From: Bradyrhizobium cytisi | Lineage (GTDB): Bacteria > Pseudomonadota > Alphaproteobacteria > Rhizobiales > Xanthobacteraceae | Direction of reading: 5' to 3' | NCBI RefSeq assembly: GCF_008123515.1 | Contig: NZ_VSSR01000027.1 | Coordinates: 52,065-116,064, forward strand | Length of the DNA stretch: 64,000 nucleotides | In this document: positions 1 through 8,190 of the stretch, piece after piece | Position numbering within the stretch: position 1 is the stretch's first letter | How the letters are laid out: every line of letters begins with the position of its first letter | Position numbers and translations under genes: made by a program | The notes under the pieces: generated by a model | What the model was told of the DNA's origin: nothing | The model's database searches: none | Seen by the model: only the letters and a program-made list of their open reading frames with translations

Positions 1-1617
1 GCAGGACTGGAGCACGCCGGAGAGTTCGGTCAAAAGCGCGATTTCCTTGGTGCGGATCTCGGATGCCTTCAGCGATGACGTCAACCGCGCGTTGGTGTCC
101 TGCAATTGCCTGGCATGCTCGGCGCGTTCGGCTTCCGCCAGCATCACATCGGTCTTGTCCTGGACGATCCAGAGGATCTCGCCCTCGCCGCCGCGCGCCG
201 AGGGCAGCGGCTTGCCATAGGCGTCGATCAGGACCGTGGAGCCGTCCTTGCGGCGCAGGTGAAGCTGCGCGGCGCTCGCCATCGCGCTGTCGCGGATCTT
301 GGTCAGCGTCGCGCCGAAGACCTGACTGTCGGCGTCGGATGCGAGCAGCGATTCCACCGTTTCGTTCTGGAGCTCGTCGGACAATCGTCCGCACAACTCG
401 GCGACGCGCCGGTTGCTGCGCAGGATCTTGTGCCCGCGGGTGAACAGGATGCCGGCCAGGGGATTGTCGACCAGCGCGCGCTGCTCGGCGTCGAGCGCCA
501 TGAGGTTCCCAAACAGCCGGCGCGAGCGGAGGCCAATGCCCGCAATCAACGCGATCAGCAGCGTGATCACGGCTCCGCTGGCGAGCACCAGATCAGGCAC
601 GACATGGTCGACCGCATAGATCGATCCCGGCCGGGCATTGAACACGAGGCGCCAGACCCGCTCGCCGACGACCAGCGAACGATCGGCCGCGACGCCGCCG
701 GGCTCGGCGACTTGCGAGACCAGGCTGACGTTCGGCTCGGTGCTGTTGTACATCAGCGTCGAGGCCGCGGTCGGGTCCTCCGCCTCGCCGCTCATGGTGC
801 CGTCCCTGGCCTGCTTGGCATAGCCGCGATCGACGATCTGCACCTGCATCTGCTGCAGCGAGCGCGGATCGAGCACGCCGCGCATCAGATCGTTCATGCG
901 ATAGACCGAGGCGACGAAACCGCGCAATGCGGCAACACGCTGCGACGGGGTCTGGGCCGGCTCGCCCGCGCGATAGATCGGTGCGCGCAGGATGAAGCCG
1001 AGGCCGCCCGAGCGATCCTGCACCAGCTTGACCGGCGGTGTCGCGACGATGCGGCCCGTCTCGGCCGTACGCCGCAGGGAATCGAGTTGCGCCGGATTGG
1101 CTGCGGCGTCGAAGCCGAGCGCATCCTCATTGCCGCGTATCGGCTCGACGAATTCAACGATGTCGTAGACCGCGCGCTTGCCGGGCGGCTTCAGCGCGAA
1201 ATCGGGCTGGCCTGCGGAATCCACGCTGCCGTCGGCGCGCACTTCGGCAAGGAATGCGTCGAGACCGTCTGGTGTGACATGACGGAGCGCTTGCAGCGCC
1301 TGGAAACCGGGATAGCGGCGGCCGAGGTCGAGCACGTCGATGTAGCGGCGGAACTGCGCCCGGTCGACGGTGCCGCCGATCGAGGCATAGAGCCCCTGCA
1401 TGCTGACCAGCACCTCGGCATGGGTGCGCAGGCGTTCACCGACGGCTGCGGAGATATCGGCGGCGTCGGCGCTGAAGCGGCGCTGCATGTCGGCCGCAAG
1501 CATCCTTTCGGACAGCACGCGCGCCGCGAAGGTCAGCGAAAGCCCAACAACGAGAATGGCACCGGTCGCGGCGATGGTTCGCGTCCGCGCCGATCCCAAC
1601 ATGCCCCGCAATGCCAT
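1..1617 (-). CDS. CHASE-domain membrane sensor with PAS domain (C-terminus beyond window)
   Basis: The minus strand is open from an ATG at 1617 to the left edge (539 codons, no stop), so the C-terminal output domain is missing. Read from the start there is a cytoplasmic basic tip, a hydrophobic segment (about residues 14-34), a long extracytoplasmic region containing the pattern YPGFQALQALRHV...EPIRGNEDALGFD typical of CHASE ligand-sensing domains, a second membrane segment (VVPDLVLASGAVITLLIALI), then a PAS-like domain ending in LWIVQDKTD and a short coiled region. The last residues (IALLTELSGVLQSC) resemble the beginning of a GAF-type domain often found before GGDEF domains, so a diguanylate cyclase is my best guess, but a histidine kinase is equally possible. 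An AAGGG sequence lies about 10 nt before the ATG. The CHASE call is from motif memory, not a search. Confidence 0.75.
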   Translation of the reverse strand, partial: MALRGMLGSARTRTIAATGAILVVGLSLTFAARVLSERMLAADMQRRFSADAADISAAVGERLRTHAEVLVSMQGLYASIGGTVDRAQFRRYIDVLDLGRRYPGFQALQALRHVTPDGLDAFLAEVRADGSVDSAGQPDFALKPPGKRAVYDIVEFVEPIRGNEDALGFDAAANPAQLDSLRRTAETGRIVATPPVKLVQDRSGGLGFILRAPIYRAGEPAQTPSQRVAALRGFVASVYRMNDLMRGVLDPRSLQQMQVQIVDRGYAKQARDGTMSGEAEDPTAASTLMYNSTEPNVSLVSQVAEPGGVAADRSLVVGERVWRLVFNARPGSIYAVDHVVPDLVLASGAVITLLIALIAGIGLRSRRLFGNLMALDAEQRALVDNPLAGILFTRGHKILRSNRRVAELCGRLSDELQNETVESLLASDADSQVFGATLTKIRDSAMASAAQLHLRRKDGSTVLIDAYGKPLPSARGGEGEILWIVQDKTDVMLAEAERAEHARQLQDTNARLTSSLKASEIRTKEIALLTELSGVLQSC

Positions 1618-1743
1618 GGCTGCAATCCCTTAACCACAAGCGCCCACCCCTGGGCAGAAACATGCGGGGTGGATATCGCAGGCGGCATTGAGAATGGGTT
1701 TGCGGCGCGTCTCTCCTGCGCAAAGCGGTAAAGAAAGGGTTGG

Positions 1744-2550
1744 CTACCTTCCTCTAAACTTAGGTTTGCGCCGCGTCAGGAATGCTTCGATGCCCTCCTT
1801 GTGGTCCTCGCTGAGGCTCGCCAGCGCGAACTGGTCGATATCCATGTGGCTGGCGAGATCGTCGAGCGCATGCGCGAGCCGGTTGACGGTCAGCTTCGTC
1901 ATCGCGACCGAGAGCGGCGGCTGTGCGGCGACCTTCCACGCGAGCTCCATCGCCGCGTCGAACGCCTTGCCGGGATCGACGACCTGCTCCACCAGGCCCC
2001 ATTGATAGGCCTCGTCAGCCGAGATGCGCTCGTCGGCCAGGATCACCGCCTGCTTGGTGCGGGCCGGCCCCATCAGATGCAGCATGCGCGGGATGCTCTG
2101 CCAGCTCATGTTCATGCCGAGCCCGATCTCGGGCACGCGCAGATGCGCATCGCTGCCCATCACGCGAAAGTCGAGCGCGACCGCCAGCGCCACGCCGCCG
2201 CCGACGCAAAAGCCTTCGATCGCAGCGATGGTGATCTGCTCCATCTCCTGCCAGGCATGGGTGAGCCGCGGTCCGAGCTTGAGATGCCGCCGCAGCGCAC
2301 CAAGATCCATCTCCTTGCGCGAGCGCCCTTCGGCGTCCTTCAGGTCGAAGCCGGCGCTGAACGCGCCCGCATTGCCCGTCAACACCACGGCGGTCGTCGC
2401 CGCATCATCCTCGAAGCTGCGCGCCGCCGCCGTGAGCTGGCGCATCGCCTCCGGCGACAAGGCGTTGATGCCATCATGGCGGTCGAACCGCACCACCGCG
2501 ATCCGCCCCTCGGGACCGAGGCCCTTCTCGATCTTGACGAAGTCTTTCAT
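1744..2550 (-). CDS. Enoyl-CoA hydratase/isomerase family protein
   Basis: 268-residue crotonase-fold protein. The oxyanion-hole segments are visible as GAFSAGFDLKD (about residues 62-72) and IEGFCVGGGVALAVALDFRV (about 107-126), and the length fits a single-domain crotonase. One acidic residue usual for hydratases is seen in the VPEIGLGMN segment, so hydratase activity on an acyl-CoA is plausible, but the substrate cannot be read from sequence. The gene is divergent from the nitrile hydratase operon with about 120 bp between the two starts. Members of this superfamily also act as isomerases and hydrolases. Confidence 0.88.
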   Translation of the reverse strand: MKDFVKIEKGLGPEGRIAVVRFDRHDGINALSPEAMRQLTAAARSFEDDAATTAVVLTGNAGAFSAGFDLKDAEGRSRKEMDLGALRRHLKLGPRLTHAWQEMEQITIAAIEGFCVGGGVALAVALDFRVMGSDAHLRVPEIGLGMNMSWQSIPRMLHLMGPARTKQAVILADERISADEAYQWGLVEQVVDPGKAFDAAMELAWKVAAQPPLSVAMTKLTVNRLAHALDDLASHMDIDQFALASLSEDHKEGIEAFLTRRKPKFRGR

Positions 2551-2672
2551 GGCGCGTCTCCGAAGCTGATTTTTGCCTGATCGTAGCGCACAAACGCCGT
2601 CACGAATACGTGGCCGGATTGCGCTGCAACGAACCCTCGACAGGCAGGGAAGGTTTCGCTTAATCTTTCGCC

Positions 2673-3308
2673 ATGAGCCACGATCACGACCACCATCATC
2701 ACCACGACCACGATCATTCGGAACTGTCGGAGACCGAGCTGCGCGTGCGCGCGCTCGAGACGATTCTGACCGAAAAAGGCTATGTCGAGCCGGCCGCGCT
2801 CGACGCCATCATCCAAGCCTACGAGACCAAGATCGGTCCGCATAACGGCGCGCGCGTCGTCGCCAAGGCCTGGAGCGATCCGGCGTTCAAGAAGGCGCTG
2901 CTGGAGGACGGCAGCAAGGCGATCGGAACGCTCGGCCATGTCAGCCGCGTCGGCGACCATCTCGTCGTGGTCGAGAATACGCCCGAGCGTCACAACATGG
3001 TCGTGTGCACGCTGTGCTCCTGCTACCCCTGGGAAATGCTCGGGCTGCCGCCGGTCTGGTACAAGGCCTCGCCCTACCGCTCGCGCGCGGTTAGGGATCC
3101 GCGCGGCGTGCTTGCCGATTTCGGCGTGACGCTGCCGACGGACATGGAAATTCGGGTCTGGGATTCCACGGCAGAGACGCGCTTCCTGGTGCTGCCGATG
3201 CGCCCCGCGGGCGCGGAAGGCTGGAGCGAGGAGCAGCTCGCCGGCCTCGTTACGCGAGACTCGATGATCGGTACGGGATTCCCCAGGACGCCCGGAGCCC
3301 CGTCGTGA
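2673..3308 (+). CDS. nthA: Nitrile hydratase alpha subunit, cobalt type
   Basis: 211 residues. Catalyses hydration of nitriles to amides together with the beta subunit. The metal-binding claw is CTLCSC (residues 112-117); threonine at the second position is the usual mark of the low-spin Co(III) class, while iron enzymes carry CSLCSC. The C-terminal region with ILPMRPAG-like sequence (VLPMRPAGAEGW) is typical of the family. The N-terminus is a histidine/aspartate-rich run (HDHDHHHHHDHDH, residues 3-15) that could bind metal. First gene of a three-gene operon; its stop overlaps the GTG start of nthB by 4 nt. No amidase gene is seen nearby to complete nitrile degradation. Confidence 0.95.
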   Translation: MSHDHDHHHHHDHDHSELSETELRVRALETILTEKGYVEPAALDAIIQAYETKIGPHNGARVVAKAWSDPAFKKALLEDGSKAIGTLGHVSRVGDHLVVVENTPERHNMVVCTLCSCYPWEMLGLPPVWYKASPYRSRAVRDPRGVLADFGVTLPTDMEIRVWDSTAETRFLVLPMRPAGAEGWSEEQLAGLVTRDSMIGTGFPRTPGAPS

Positions 3309-3964
3309 ACGGCGTCCACGACATGGGCGGCATGGACGGTTTTGGCAAGGTCGAGCCCGAGCCGAACGAGCCGATGTTCCACGAGGCGTGGGAGTCCCGC
3401 GTGCTGGCGATGGTGCGCGCGATGGGCGCGGCCGGCGCGTTCAACATCGACACCTCGCGCTTCTATCGCGAGACACTGCCGCCGCATGTCTACCTCTCCA
3501 GTTCCTACTACAAAAAATGGTTCCTCGGTCTCGAGGAGATGCTGATCGAGAAGGGCTACCTCACCCGCGAGGAAGTCGCCGCCGGCCATGCGATGCAGCC
3601 CGGCAAGGCGCTCAAGCACGGCAAGTTCGACCTCGCCAATGTCGAGCGCATCATGGTGCGCGGCAAGTTCGCCCGCCCTGCGCCTGCGCCGGCCAGGTTC
3701 AACATCGGCGATCGCGTCCGTGCGAAAAACATCCATCCGACCACGCACACGCGGCTGCCGCGCTATGTGCGCGGGCATGTCGGCGTGGTCGAGCTGAACC
3801 ACGGCTGCCACGTGTTTCCGGATTCGGCGGCGATGGAGCTCGGCGAGAACCCGCAATGGCTCTACACGGTCGTATTCGAAGGCCGCGATCTCTGGGGCGC
3901 GGATGGCGATCCGACGCTGAAAGTCTCGATCGACGCGTTCGAGCCCTATCTGGATCCGGCGTGA
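3305..3964 (+). CDS. nthB: Nitrile hydratase beta subunit
   Basis: 219 residues. Begins MNGVHDMGGMDGFG, the family signature, then contains PMFHEAWESRVLAMVRAM. The C-terminal SH3-like barrel is visible as FNIGDRVRAKNIHPTTHTRLPRYVRG and ends in VSIDAFEPYLDPA. Starts with GTG inside the nthA stop codon (GTGA) and its own stop overlaps the start of the third gene (GTGATG), so the three are translationally coupled. The subunit completes the alpha/beta active site that hydrates nitriles to amides. Confidence 0.95.
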   Translation: MNGVHDMGGMDGFGKVEPEPNEPMFHEAWESRVLAMVRAMGAAGAFNIDTSRFYRETLPPHVYLSSSYYKKWFLGLEEMLIEKGYLTREEVAAGHAMQPGKALKHGKFDLANVERIMVRGKFARPAPAPARFNIGDRVRAKNIHPTTHTRLPRYVRGHVGVVELNHGCHVFPDSAAMELGENPQWLYTVVFEGRDLWGADGDPTLKVSIDAFEPYLDPA

Positions 3965-4344
3965 TGAGCAGCAAGGCTGCTGCTGCCGCCGCGACGGCGG
4001 CCATTCCGAGCATTCCGCACGATGACGACGGCCCGGTGTTCCGCGCGCCCTGGGAAGCGCAGGCTTTTGCGATGGCACTGACGCTGCACGACCGCGGCGT
4101 GTTCACCTGGCCGGAATGGGCCGCAGCCTTGGCCTCCGAAATCAAGCGCGCGCAGGCCGCCGGCGACCCGGATACGGGCGAGACCTACTATCTGCACTGG
4201 CTCGCCACGCTGGAGGGCCTCGTCGCACGCAAGGGTGTTGCGTCGATGGACACGCTGCATCGCTATCGCGACGCCTGGGACCACGCGGCGGTTCGCACGC
4301 CGCACGGCAAGCCGATCGAGCTGCGGGACGAGGATTTTGCGTAG
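3964..4344 (+). CDS. Nitrile hydratase accessory/activator protein
   Basis: 126 residues. The central part (PVFRAPWEAQAFAMALTLHDRGVFTWPEWAAALASEI) resembles the N-terminal half of nitrile hydratase beta subunits, and the segment YYLHWLATLEGLVARKG repeats the family pattern; the SH3-like beta-subunit C-terminus is absent. Proteins of this layout (P14K/NthE type) act as cobalt-insertion chaperones by self-subunit swapping with the alpha subunit. The Ala-rich first 15 residues look disordered. Its ATG overlaps the nthB stop. The position directly after nthAB and the Co-type motif in NthA agree with an activator role; this is inferred from family and context. Confidence 0.85.
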   Translation: MSSKAAAAAATAAIPSIPHDDDGPVFRAPWEAQAFAMALTLHDRGVFTWPEWAAALASEIKRAQAAGDPDTGETYYLHWLATLEGLVARKGVASMDTLHRYRDAWDHAAVRTPHGKPIELRDEDFA

Positions 4345-4350
4345 GGCTCC

Positions 4351-4435
4351 GTCATTGCGAGCGCAGCGAAGCAATCCAGATTCTCTCAGTAGAGGCAGCC
4401 TGGATTGCTTCGTCGCAAGGGCTCCTCGCAATGAC
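4351..4435. repeat. Dispersed palindromic repeat (REP/BIME-like)
   Basis: Begins GTCATTGCGA (4351-4360) and ends with its exact reverse complement TCGCAATGAC (4426-4435); inside, GAAGCAATCCAG and CTGGATTGCTTC form a second inverted pair. It lies between the convergent ends of the nitrile hydratase operon and queC and may end transcription from both sides. A related copy sharing the GAAGCAATCC/GGATTGCTTCG core is at 48694-48822. Confidence 0.75.
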
Positions 4436-4451
4436 AGCGGAGATTGAGGCG

Positions 4452-5165
4452 CTACCGTCCCGCCACAAACTCCCGCCAGCCCTTCGCCCGCAAGCTGCAC
4501 GCCGGACACTCCCCGCAGCCATAACCCCACTCGTGCTGCGCGCCGCGTTCGCCGAGATAGCAGGTGTGAGACTGTTCCCGGATGAGATCGACGAGTCCCG
4601 CGCCGCCGAGGTCATGCGCCAGCTTCCACGTTGCCGCCTTGTCGATCCACATCAGCGGCGTATGAAGCTCGAACTTGCGGGCCATGCCGAGCGAGAGCGC
4701 AGCCTGCATCGCGCGAATGGTGTCGTCGCGGCAATCGGGGTAGCCGGAATAGTCGGTCTCGCACATGCCGCCGACGATGTCTGTGATGCCGCGCCGGTAG
4801 GCCAGTGCCGCGGCGAAGGTCAGGAACACCAGGTTGCGGCCGGGCACGAAGGTGTTGGGCAATCCATCGGCGCCCATCGCGATCGCGACATCGCGCGTCA
4901 GCGCGGTCTCGGAGACAGCCGCCAGCGTCGGGATCGACAGCGTATGGCTCTCGCCAAGCTTTGCGGCCCAATCCGCGCGAAGACCCTTGATGCCCTCGAG
5001 CAACTGGTCGCGGCAATCGAGCTCGACAGCGTGGCGTTGCCCGTACGCGAACCCCAGCGTTTCCACGCGCGCAAATCGGCTCAGCGCCCAGGCGAGGCAG
5101 GTGGTGGAATCCTGGCCGCCGGAGAACAGCACCAGCGCGGTTTGTGATGAAAATGCGTCACCCAT
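4452..5165 (-). CDS. queC: 7-cyano-7-deazaguanine synthase
   Basis: 237 residues from ATG 5165. Converts 7-carboxy-7-deazaguanine to preQ0 with ATP and ammonia in queuosine biosynthesis. The PP-loop SGGQDS (15-20) starts the ATP-binding domain; GGMCETDYSGYPDCRD is the substrate-binding family segment; the C-terminal zinc site is visible as CYLG...CGECPAC. The open frame continues upstream of 5165, but the family N-terminus begins here and the upstream part lies opposite mazG. Divergent from mazG. Confidence 0.93.
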   Translation of the reverse strand: MGDAFSSQTALVLFSGGQDSTTCLAWALSRFARVETLGFAYGQRHAVELDCRDQLLEGIKGLRADWAAKLGESHTLSIPTLAAVSETALTRDVAIAMGADGLPNTFVPGRNLVFLTFAAALAYRRGITDIVGGMCETDYSGYPDCRDDTIRAMQAALSLGMARKFELHTPLMWIDKAATWKLAHDLGGAGLVDLIREQSHTCYLGERGAQHEWGYGCGECPACSLRAKGWREFVAGR

Positions 5166-5291
5166 GGCCCGCGCTTTAGCACTGCGGAAGCGGCCCGCCA
5201 ATCGGTGGAAATTGGCCTGTTCCGCATGCCGGTGCTGGGATCGGCGGCCCGCTTTTGGCATAAGGTTCTGGACCCAGGAGACTGCCCCGCA

Positions 5292-6152
5292 ATGACCCCT
5301 TCCCGCGACATTTCCCGCCTGATCGAGATCATGGCCGCGCTGCGCACGCCGGTGACCGGCTGCCCCTGGGACCTCGAGCAGAATTTCGCGACCATCGCGC
5401 CCTACACGATCGAGGAAGCCCATGAGGTGGTGGACGCCATCGACCGCGGCGATCTCGACGATCTCAGGGAGGAGCTCGGCGACCTCCTGCTGCAGGTGGT
5501 GTTCCACGCCCAGATGGCCTCGGAGCAGAACGCATTTGCGTTCGGCGATGTCGTCGAAGCCATCACCCGCAAGATGATCCGCCGTCACCCCCACGTCTTT
5601 GCCGACAAGGACGGCAATCTCGCCGCCTCCCACGTCAAGGAAGTCTGGGACCGCATCAAGTCCGAAGAAAAGGCCGAGCGCGCTGCGCGCCGGCCGCCGG
5701 AGGCAACGCCGCCACACAACTCGCTGCTGTCGGGCGTCAAGGCCGGCCAGCCCGCGCTGACGCGCGCGATGGAGCTGCAGCGCAAGGCCTCGACCGTCGG
5801 CTTCGACTGGAACGATCCGCGCGCAGTCTTGCAAAAAATCCGCGAGGAAGCCGACGAGATCGAGGCGGCGCTGGATCGCAACGACAAGCAGGAGATCGCG
5901 GAAGAAACCGGCGACCTGATGTTCGCCCTCGTCAACCTCGTCCGCCATGTCGACGCCGATCCGGAAGCCGCGCTGCGCGCGACCAACGCGAAGTTCGAGC
6001 GGCGCTTTGCGTTCATCGAACGGGCGCTGGAGGCGCAGGGCCGGACATTGGAGCAGGCATCGCTGGCGGAGATGGATGCGCTGTGGAACGAGGCGAAGGG
6101 TGACGAGCAGAACGCTCCTGCTGCCCAGAGCAGCAATGGAGCGCGCCGCTAA
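5292..6152 (+). CDS. mazG: Nucleoside triphosphate pyrophosphohydrolase MazG
   Basis: 286 residues from ATG 5292, preceded by AGGAG about 11 nt upstream. Hydrolyses NTPs to NMP and pyrophosphate. Two tandem MazG domains are visible: the first with CPWDLEQNFATIAPYTIEEAHEVVDAI and the metal-binding EELGDLLLQVVFHA (about residues 55-68), the second with KIREEADEIEAAL and ETGDLMFALVNLVRH (about 206-220). Length agrees with the E. coli-type two-domain enzyme. The frame is open upstream of 5292, but family homology begins at MTPSRDISRLIEIMAALR. Confidence 0.92.
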   Translation: MTPSRDISRLIEIMAALRTPVTGCPWDLEQNFATIAPYTIEEAHEVVDAIDRGDLDDLREELGDLLLQVVFHAQMASEQNAFAFGDVVEAITRKMIRRHPHVFADKDGNLAASHVKEVWDRIKSEEKAERAARRPPEATPPHNSLLSGVKAGQPALTRAMELQRKASTVGFDWNDPRAVLQKIREEADEIEAALDRNDKQEIAEETGDLMFALVNLVRHVDADPEAALRATNAKFERRFAFIERALEAQGRTLEQASLAEMDALWNEAKGDEQNAPAAQSSNGARR

Positions 6153-6162
6153 CTCCGCTGTT

Positions 6163-6291
6163 GTCGCGGCGAAGGCCGGGATCCATTACCCCGACCGTAC
6201 ATGTTGAAGCAGGCTGGAGCCACCAGCGTGCCAATTCCAGCCGTCCGTGGTCATGGGTCCTGGATCTGCGCTTACGCTTGTCCGGGACGAC
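6163..6291. repeat. Probable dispersed repeat between mazG and hflX
   Basis: Gene-free 150 bp between the convergent ends of mazG and hflX. It contains GGCCGGGATCCA near the left end and GGTCCTGGATCTGCGC followed by GCTTGTCCGGGACGAC at the right end, a sequence pattern I associate with abundant intergenic repeats of Bradyrhizobium. Exact borders and copy number cannot be judged from this window. Confidence 0.4.
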
Positions 6292-6302
6292 GTGGGGAGA
6301 GA

Positions 6303-7682
6303 TCACGCCACGCGCGGCACGGCGTCGAACCTGTTCACCACGATATCCCGCTTGGTCTCGTCCACCCGCACGGTCATGTCGAAGCGGCCGTCGTGCAGCT
6401 CTTTCGCCAGCACTTCGGAATTGCGGTGCAGCCAGGAGATGCCGGCGCCGTCGGCGGCGTCGATGGAGAGGTCGAGCGTGGTGCGCGTGGCCGCCAGCCG
6501 TTCCTCGATCGTGGCGAGCAGTGCGTCGATCCCCTCGCCGGATACAGCCGAGACCAGCATCGCCGGATGATCCTCGGGCCTGCGCGCTGCGATGTTGAGC
6601 AGCTCTTCGCGTTGCTCGGCATCGTAACGGTCGATCTTGTTCCAGACCTCGATGATGCGACCGGAATCGTCGGGATTGATACCGAGCTGGCGCAGCACCG
6701 CATCGACGTCGCTCTGCTGCGCCTCGGCATCCTCATGCGAGATGTCGCGCACATGCAGGATGACGTCGGCCTCCAGCACCTCTTCCAGCGTGGCGCGGAA
6801 GGCGGCGACGAGCTGGGTCGGCAAATTGGAGATGAAGCCGACGGTGTCCGACAGCATCGCCTTGCCGCCATGCGGCAGCGTCAGCGCGCGCAAGGTGGGA
6901 TCGAGGGTTGCAAACAGCATGTCGGCGGCCTGCACGTCGGCACGGGTCAGGCGGTTGAACAGCGTCGACTTGCCGGCATTGGTGTAACCGACCAGCGCGA
7001 CGACGCGATACGGCACGCGCTGACGGCCGGCGCGATGCAGCCGCCGCGTCGCCTGCACCTTCTTCAGCTCGCCCTCGAGCTTGGAGATGCGCTCCTGGAT
7101 CAGGCGGCGGTCGGCCTCGATCTGCGTCTCGCCGGGACCGCCCATGAAGCCGAAACCGCCGCGCTGGCGCTCGAGATGGGTCCACGATCGCACCAGGCGC
7201 GAGCGCTGGTAATTGAGATGCGCAAGCTCGACCTGGAGCGAGCCCTCCTTGGTCTTGGCGCGGCGGCCGAAGATTTCCAGAATGAGCCCGGTGCGGTCGA
7301 GCACCTTGGCGTGCAGCTCCTTCTCGAGATTACGCTGCTGGATCGGCGCCAGCGCGCAATCCATCACCACGAGCTCGGCGTCGAGGCTCTTGGCCAGCGC
7401 GGCGATCTCCTCGACCTTGCCCTTGCCGATATAGGTCGCGGGTCGGATCTGGCTGATCGGCGCGATGATGGCGTCGGCAACGACGAGATCAATGGCGCGC
7501 GCGAGGCCGGCGGCTTCGTCGAGCCGGGCCTCGGCGTCGCGCTGGATGTGACTCTCCGATTGCGCGTCGGCACCGCCTGCGCGCACTCGCAAATAGGGGC
7601 CGATGACAAGCACCCGCCCCGTCTGCTTAGCCCCTGCCGACCGCGGACGGTCGGCATCCCCGTCGAAATTCCGGGGTTCCAA
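6303..7682 (-). CDS. hflX: Ribosome-associated GTPase HflX
   Basis: 459 residues. Splits or rescues stalled ribosomes in a GTP-dependent manner. The N-terminal HflX domain contains the ATYIGKGKVEEIAAL segment and the glycine-rich linker RGGFGFMGGPGETQIE; the G domain has G1 GYTNAGKSTLFN, G3 DTVGF and G4 NKID. The start is a TTG at 7682, preceded by GAGAG about 8 nt upstream; no in-frame ATG precedes the conserved VLVIGPYLR region. It lies 11 bp after the hfq stop, the common hfq-hflX arrangement, so the two are probably cotranscribed. Confidence 0.93.
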   Translation of the reverse strand: MEPRNFDGDADRPRSAGAKQTGRVLVIGPYLRVRAGGADAQSESHIQRDAEARLDEAAGLARAIDLVVADAIIAPISQIRPATYIGKGKVEEIAALAKSLDAELVVMDCALAPIQQRNLEKELHAKVLDRTGLILEIFGRRAKTKEGSLQVELAHLNYQRSRLVRSWTHLERQRGGFGFMGGPGETQIEADRRLIQERISKLEGELKKVQATRRLHRAGRQRVPYRVVALVGYTNAGKSTLFNRLTRADVQAADMLFATLDPTLRALTLPHGGKAMLSDTVGFISNLPTQLVAAFRATLEEVLEADVILHVRDISHEDAEAQQSDVDAVLRQLGINPDDSGRIIEVWNKIDRYDAEQREELLNIAARRPEDHPAMLVSAVSGEGIDALLATIEERLAATRTTLDLSIDAADGAGISWLHRNSEVLAKELHDGRFDMTVRVDETKRDIVVNRFDAVPRVA

Positions 7683-7693
7683 TCAGATCACTC

Positions 7694-7942
7694 TCAAGCC
7701 GGCTGATCCTCGCCGCCTTCGAACAGCTGGATCGGAGCGCCCGGCATGATGGTCGAGATCGCATGCTTGTAGACGAGCTGCGAATGACCGTCGCGCCGAA
7801 GCAGCAAACAGAAATTGTCGAACCAGGTCACGATGCCCTGGAGCTTCACTCCGTTGACCAGAAAGATCGTCAGTGGCGTTTTGGTTTTGCGAACGTGATT
7901 GAGGAAAGTGTCCTGCAGGTTTTGTGCGCGGTCTGCCGCCAT
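7694..7942 (-). CDS. hfq: RNA chaperone Hfq
   Basis: 82 residues. The Sm1 motif is in NHVRKTKTPLTIFLVNGVKLQGIVTWFDNF and the Sm2 motif in YKHAISTIMP, both canonical. The hexameric Sm-like ring promotes sRNA-mRNA pairing; in rhizobia it is needed for nifA expression. The short alphaproteobacterial C-terminus (GAPIQLFEGGEDQPA) is present. About 250 bp separate it from ntrX, enough for its own promoter, and it is followed closely by hflX. Confidence 0.97.
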   Translation of the reverse strand: MAADRAQNLQDTFLNHVRKTKTPLTIFLVNGVKLQGIVTWFDNFCLLLRRDGHSQLVYKHAISTIMPGAPIQLFEGGEDQPA

Positions 7943-8190
7943 TGTTTTTTTCTCGCTTTGAGTTTCTTTTTATTGCGCCGGTCGTGACCCTGTTTTCAAA
8001 AAAGAGGCCTTCTTCCGGTTGCCGTCCCTCATGAGATCCCCCTCGGAGGAACGGCAGATCAATTAGAGGACAGGTCGGCTTGTTAGGCAAGCCGCTTGAC
8101 GCGGCAGGGCCTGCTCGATTGCCCCGAAAAACTACGGAAATCGATGATTTTTCTCGCTTATCCCTGCGGTCTGACCGGGGCGCCGGGGCC

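Noticed and set aside
106..1731. Long + strand frame opposite the CHASE sensor
   Set aside because: The minus strand frame has membrane segments, CHASE and PAS patterns; the + strand product has none and is an artefact of high GC.
5166..5948. Upstream extension of queC to a 498-residue protein
   Set aside because: The extra part lies opposite mazG and is not family-like.
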